Source: Mangifera indica (Eukaryota; Streptophyta; Magnoliopsida; Sapindales; Anacardiaceae). Taken from it: a DNA stretch of 64,000 bases. Location: the NCBI RefSeq assembly GCF_011075055.1, contig NC_058140.1, positions 18,663,945-18,727,944 on the forward strand, read 5' to 3'. The position numbers and the translations under genes are program-made. Numbering within the stretch: the stretch's first letter is position 1; the number at the start of each line of letters is the position of its first letter. Shown here piece by piece: positions 58,240 through 64,000 of the stretch. Below the pieces are notes generated by a model, which was not told the DNA's origin, searched no databases, and worked only from the letters and a program-made list of their open reading frames with translations.

Positions 58240-61200
58240 TTACCTTTGTCTAGCGAAAAACTGCCTGATGGCACGGATTACAGGGAGAGGATTTTCCAGA
58301 TGGACAGCATGCCCACAATTAGGGATTTCAACCATCTCATGCATCTTCTTTCCTCCCTCATGTCTACCATCACTGAGTTCATACAACATTTCCTCAGCAA
58401 TTGCTTTGAATTTCCCATCTTTCTCTCCTACAATCACCATGAGAGGTGTTTTACATTGCTTCAACTCTTCCCACAATGACCTATGATCGACAAAAACACA
58501 AAATTAACATTAAAAAGCACTGTCTCATTAAACTTTGCTCCTTCAAATTGCTTGTCAGTGCTGAAAGTCAGTTCAATTTCAATAAATTCAAAGCCAATGC
58601 TAACAACCAATTTTCATAGGCTTATTATAATATTGGGAATAGAATGAGCACAAGTCCTGGTTGAACGTAAACGGAATAGTATTAAAATGCTTACGGTTGT
58701 CTCCCGATGCTTAAATCAGACAGAGATCTCGAAAGACTTTCCACATCATTGTGCTGCAAGCGGCTGGATAATATTAGATTGAAATGTGGATGCCTCCTCA
58801 AGCTGTTAAAGGCAGAATATTTTTCTTAAAATTACTTTCATAAGAAGCTTATATAAATATATTATGATATGATGTATAAACTAAAAAGACCCAGGTATTA
58901 CCTTTTCCAGAGCTCTCCAGTGTACCAGATATCTACAAAAGTTTGCAGGCCATGAGCAACAAGGGAGCATGCTCTGGAATCATCTTTGGCTCTACGAATT
59001 TTTCTTGCTATTGCATCTTTTAATCCAGGGCTTCCAGATAATATAACAGCTCCCTTGATCTGTGTAACAAATCATTATTTTGCACAGAAAATAACCTCAC
59101 AATGACTAAGAAAACATTGAGCATCATGAATGTACCTTATCAGCAAACCGAAGGGCCATGTGCAAGGCAATTCTTGCTCCCATTGAATATCCAACCAGGG
59201 TAACTTGTTTGGGAGTAATCTGTTCAATCAGCTTACATAATACGTCTGCAACTACATCAATTGACAAAGCTGGTACATGTGTGACTCCACTATCACTATG
59301 ACTTTGTATCTTTGTTCCTCCATGGCCAGGAAGGTCAATGGCAATGCATCTCGCAGATCCTGAGATGGCCTTCATGATAGGAATCCAGTCTTCACCAGTT
59401 CCAAGAAAACCATGCAGAAATATAAGTACATTATTCTGTGATGGAAAAATAAATGTAGAATGAGCATAAAAAAGTAGAGTCTAATTAAATCCAAAGCATT
59501 ACGTACAGAGTCAATAGCTGAGACAAATGCAAGTCATCTTTTTAACAAGAAAAATTAATGAGATAGAAATCTATACTACAAATTCCAAATGAAAATATAA
59601 TCGCAAACACATTCGAATACATATCAAAACCCAAATGTGTGCATAGATGTCTTGAATATTGAATATGCCACCACATTGCAAGATTACCAAATCATATTGA
59701 CCATTTACATCTAGGTTGCTCTTTCAGAAATCAATTTCTGAGAAATAAAAGAAAAAGTTTAAGAGCATTTGCAACGGAAGCTCCTCATGCCACCATTCCT
59801 GACAAGTAGCTAACAAATATTAAATAAACTAATCGAGTAGTACAATGCATAGGAATAAATTTAACAAGCATATAGCATCCCTGCTTAGCATTTCTAATTA
59901 TTCCTCTACTTACATCAACTCTTTCTCCAATTTCTAGCACTTTGATGGAACTGGAGACGTCCTTTGAATTAACAATCAACTGGTCTCTAGACACTTGCTC
60001 CTCAGTGAAAGTTCTACGTATGATTTTGTGGTTGATTTGAAATTTTTGCATGAGTTGGGCAGCGTTAGCAACAGAAGCTTCTACCAAGCCACTGCATGGA
60101 TTATAACAAATCCCGATAGGATGAGTTGTCACATCTTCTTTAAGCCATTGATAAGTTCCAAGACCATGGGCCATAGGTGGGGCCAGTTCACGGTTCATCA
60201 CTTTACATAAATCTGCATTTTGTAGCTCCAGATAGCAGGAGAAAAGAATATATGCTGACAAACCTAGGCCACTTTCAAATGCAGCACTGACAACAGCCAT
60301 CTTCCCCTGTTGCTGAGCCCATCTTGCGATTGATGCTGCATTTTCAAAACCCCCAATGACACTTGGTTTGATCACCTGACCATATCCCAGAATCCAGCAA
60401 AAATAGTATAATTTAAACTCCATTATCTCTTAAAGAATGATCAAGAAATGCAGGAGAGTGATGTGTACAATGATCGAATATTTTTGCTGTTTCTATAATT
60501 ATAAATCATGTAGATGCAGTGTGTTCTCACTAAAGAAGTGAAATAATTTAGCATCAAGTACTAATTGTGAACAAAAGCAAATGGTGAAATCAAAGACACA
60601 AATAACAAAACAGCGACAATGAACAGCAGGTAGCAGCTCAATATCAACAATGCTCTTTTGATACTGGAAACCAGAATTAAGATGTTAGCTCAGCCACGTG
60701 TGGATTTAACTATTTACTGATAAAAACCGCTAAGATAATGCATTACAAGACCAACCAATTTTATTACATGATTTTAATCCTGTAAAGAATTAATACAATT
60801 TAAAATCAAACTAAAGATATTAAGCATACCAAATTGTGGTGTTGTTGGAAATAATTGTAGTTTGATTAAGCTATTATTATTCTGTCAATTCTAAAACCTG
60901 AATGGGCTGGTTCTCTTGTCAGGTCAGCTTTCTACATGCAGTTAGCAAAGTGAGTGCTTTATCTAAATAAGAAATGTGCAATTATTAATACTGCTCCAAA
61001 AATAAGCTGACCAAAGAAACAATGATCAACACCCCACTGATCAAATTATTGAAGATTTTCTCACTTACAACAGCAACTATTCCTGGATTAGCATACTTCT
61101 CAAGCTTTTTAAGAGGATTTTCTTGGAATTTGTCAATGGTTTCATCCAGGGCTACAGGCAAGCCACTTTTTTCACAGTATTTTATTATATCATCTTCATC

Positions 61201-64000
61201 CTGAACGGGCTCCTGCAAAATAGGAAGACTATAACATAAAAAAATCACTTATGAAGGAAATCACATTTGAATCAACAGAAATAGAGGTTATTAAACCTAA
61301 ACCAAAGAGAGGTAGAAGGAAAGATAAAGCAAATAGTTAAATGGTCAATATAAAAATAGAAGTCTTCCAAAAAGTTATGCAGAAAGGTTACTGAAAGTTT
61401 ACAACGAAGTATAGTAGAGACTACATGTAATAATTGATTGCGTAGGATGAATAATAAATAAAATAAAAAGTTTTATTAGTTCCAGCAAATCATACCTCAA
61501 TATATTGTATGTCACAATTTTTAACCAAAAAGCCAAATTCAAGAGCTTCTTCGTAGTTCCATTTACGATTGGCATCCACACGGAGTTCAATATGGGGACC
61601 AACCTTCTTTCTTACTTCTTGTATAACTGCAGCGTCTTGAAAGGGATTTCCTCGGCGTGCAACCTGTTACAAATAATAATTCATTAAATGTCAGCCATTG
61701 ATGTCATCAATAAGGTGTTAAAGCACACAAATATAAAATACATTTATAAGGAACTTTCAAAACTCTTGTACTATAATTCTGTTAAGTATATCTTACTTTA
61801 AGCTTGATGGCAGTGAACCCTTCTTCAACAAGAGTTATAGCAATATTAGCAACCTCCGCAGGTGTCCCCATAGAATCAATGAGGGCACATATCTTAACAT
61901 TTGATGAGCGTTTAGATATTCCTTCATCTGTTTCTATCTTGGGATATAGTATATTTAAAAAGCTGGTATTATGTCTTGCAGCAATAGCATTAAGAATAGC
62001 CATTTCCAATCCACATCTAACACTTGGAAATATTGAACATACCTGCATAACAAGACAGGACTCATCACTCAAAACAATAAGAAAATAAGAAAGACAACAA
62101 GGCCTACTAGTATCAACTCCTTTCTCCTTCTACTACTTCTAAAATGAAGACAAAAGGACCTACTGGTATTCCTAACTCTGTCCATATCCATGAAGAGAAC
62201 GAGCCCTTTAGCAGAGGTAAGAAATAACTGATATTAGCTCCTTTCATAACATGAAGAAGAAATCGAAGTTGCTCTTCAACATCCAGCAGGGTTCCTCGTG
62301 GATTTCGAGAGGTGCAACCTTTTTAATTAAAGTAGGAATTAATTGCAAAGGGTAATCTTCAGCACTAGAGAATAAGACAAAAGAAACTGACAAAAAATAA
62401 CACAGATTATATGAAGGTCAAAAGTATGCCATAAAATGATAATAAAATAGAAAAGAAAAAGAATCTTACAAACATCATTTCAGTGGCTCAACAGTTATGT
62501 CATCTTCTTACAATGACTTTCTACATGTTAATTAATTTTTATTCGAAATAAGAACTCAAATAATCACCTAACTTCCCCTATATGAATAAAAGGACAAAAA
62601 GAAAATAACACAAAAAAAAAAAACCAAAAATTGAAGAACAAGAACAAGAAAAAGAGTGAAGATGATAAGCATGGAATCTAACCAAAACTAACCTCACCAT
62701 ACCCAACACTTCCATCTTCAAGATACAACGATAAAATAAAACCTTCTCTGTAGATTTTACTTTGGTCATGCTTAACAGGACTTGAAGTAGGTGGAGCACA
62801 AAGTTGAATTCTGTCACAACAGTGAAAGATATATCTAGTTAACCCAACTTTTAGCTACAATAAGATTTCAAAGTTTACTTTTCGTCCTCAAAGCCTCACC
62901 TATACAGTGAATACTCCAGTTTATGAACCTTAGAAATAGAGAGCCCACATGAAATAGAATCTGAAAAAGAAAACCTTGAAAGGATGTTCGAAGCATGATC
63001 TGCTGCTTGGCATGCAAGTTTTCTTAAAGTACTGAAAAGAGGACCGGAATTTGTTAGTATAATGCACACAGAATATCCTTTTAACATAATCAATTTAAAA
63101 ACTGAGAAGCAATTGAAGAAACAACCTGTGGAAGGTGGCATTTGCACCAATGCAGCTCTCAACTTCAACGACACAATCAGTTCCTAGATGCTGAGATGTT
63201 ACTAAAGCATCTTCAAGTTCCATTTTTGTCTTCACTACTAAATGCTTTACACTGCAAATTCAGTATGTGTTAGAACTCATATCTATGTCACTCGAAGGAA
63301 AAGATAAGAGAAAAGGGAGAGAGCACATGGCAGCAGACCATTGGGAAATGTGGAGCTGATGACAGCCACCTTAAAGCAGAAAGCACCAAGGGAAAAAATG
63401 AAACATGGCATAGACTTGGAAAGGAAGTTGGTGGGAGCTGAGGAAAAAGAGATAAAGGCAGCTGAGCAGAAAAAGAGGGATTAGGAAAGAAAATTCAGAA
63501 AGGGAGTACGGTGAGAGCAGGCCTCTCGGAAGCTGTGCAAGCCAGTCTTTTGAGTCTCACTGTTGTATTTTGTGTCATGGATATACTGTGCATATGAACT
63601 CTCTGTATTGACAGTAAAAGAGAGAATCTGCTTTTGTATTGGAATATGATTGTGTATGATACATTGTGCAGATTGAATACAAGATCTAATTCCATGAATC
63701 CATATTTCTAATTCACTGTTCTATTGCTTCAATGTTTACATTATGCTATTTTCAATATTGTTGTTATTGGTTGGAGAGTGATCTCTTGCTGAGAACTAGG
63801 GAAACTCTGCTGTTGGATGTCTGTGGTGCAGGTTTAATAGGATAACAAGGAAAAAAATATATTTCATGATGAACAAGAATACAACATTGTAGCCTAAAAC
63901 AGAAAAACTGCTGAACCTAAACCTCAGAAGTGCATGGTTTCAACAAAATGCTAACATATTCATCTAACCAACTTGCAAATATAATCTACAATAAGCCCCT
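58240..64000 (-). CDS. PHYLLO: PHYLLO (MenD end, MenC and MenH modules), 5' part outside window
   Basis: Plastid fusion enzyme for phylloquinone synthesis. Twelve exons seen: 63126-63251, 62900-63031, 62693-62810, 62164-62318, 61797-62042, 61496-61663, 61069-61212, 59914-60375, 59136-59435, 58902-59059, 58695-58802, 58240-58480; about 785 residues. The end of the MenD module (KTKMELEDALVTSQ, VVEVESCIGANATFH) is followed by MenC, o-succinylbenzoate synthase of the enolase superfamily: AIKLK (KxK), RVDANRKW, YIEEPV, ALDETI and VIKPS supply the acid/base and metal residues. MenH, an alpha/beta hydrolase acting as SHCHC synthase, follows: FLHGFLGTGEDW, DLPGHGG, GYSMGAR (Ser), GEKD (Asp) and CGHAVHLE (His). 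Exon 62164-62318 is one base short of keeping frame although both neighbours are phase 0. The MenF and most MenD exons lie beyond position 64000. Confidence 0.93.
63252..64000. mobile_element. PHYLLO intron with possible LTR-like insertion
   Basis: This stretch lies within the PHYLLO transcript. From about 63,330 to 63,840 it differs in texture from other introns: purine-rich plus strand, then GTTGTATTTTGTGTCATGG and TGAACTCTCTGTATTGACAG followed by AAAAGAGAGAATC, a layout reminiscent of the transcribed end of a copia-type LTR. Clear TG...CA ends and a 5-bp duplication could not be fixed, so the call is tentative. Confidence 0.3.

Noticed and set aside
1..64000. CRISPR arrays, operons, prophage or tRNA clusters
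   Set aside because: None found; repeats present are transposon ends and microsatellites, and the genes are plant nuclear genes with introns.

Overview
The window is nuclear DNA of a eudicot plant. The genes have many short GT-AG introns, the spacers are AT-rich and full of small non-autonomous DNA transposons, and every recognisable product is a plant protein: a class III peroxidase, a phytosulfokine precursor, a plastid Cpn60 beta subunit, a B-class heat stress factor and the plant-only fusion enzyme PHYLLO. The species cannot be fixed from the sequence alone. There are no CRISPR arrays, operons or other prokaryotic features, and I saw no tRNA or rRNA gene.

Layout. 1-3.1 kb: transposon relics. 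3.1-4.3 kb (-): peroxidase 11 type. 5.5-6.3 kb (-): proteasome assembly chaperone 1 type, with the reading frame broken by what looks like one missing base. 9.3 kb (-): orphan coding-like exon. 9.8-13.4 kb (-): ceramide synthase of the LOH1/LOH3 type, six exons. 15.4-16.2 kb: Mutator-like element with 9-bp target duplication. 17.6-18.1 kb (+): SOB FIVE-LIKE protein. 18.9-20.3 kb (-): 6-phosphogluconate dehydrogenase with a peroxisomal C-terminus. 22-26 kb: transposon-rich block (Mutator-like MITE, decayed hAT transposase, hAT-like element with G-rich ends). 26.3-26.8 kb (+): plastid GNAT acetyltransferase. 28.0 kb (-): 48-residue membrane protein. 29.3-34.8 kb (-): Cpn60 beta 4, 13 exons. 36.3-37.2 kb (-): HSFB4 type. 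37.9-43.8 kb: nested transposons, including a 1.24-kb foldback element. 44.8-45.1 kb (+): phytosulfokine precursor. 47.5-48.2 kb (-): group S bZIP factor. 48.2-58.2 kb: no convincing gene, MITEs and minisatellites. 58.2 kb to the window end (-): the 3' part of PHYLLO (end of the MenD module, MenC and MenH), also with one frame-breaking base.

The genes do not form one pathway. Plastid functions recur: PHYLLO makes phylloquinone for photosystem I, Cpn60 beta 4 folds the NdhH subunit, and GNAT is plastid-targeted. The main larger-scale signal is conserved order. From memory of Arabidopsis locus numbers, the genes run collinear with three separate Arabidopsis blocks (At1g68850-68890, At1g26210-26230 and At1g13580-13600), so this window looks like the unfractionated ancestral order. 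I did not find a convincing new molecular system. The items most worth checking are the two one-base frame breaks, the foldback Mutator-like element, the MITE family with 9-bp target duplications, the decaying repeat at the Cpn60 beta 4 C-terminus, and the small unidentified coding pieces.
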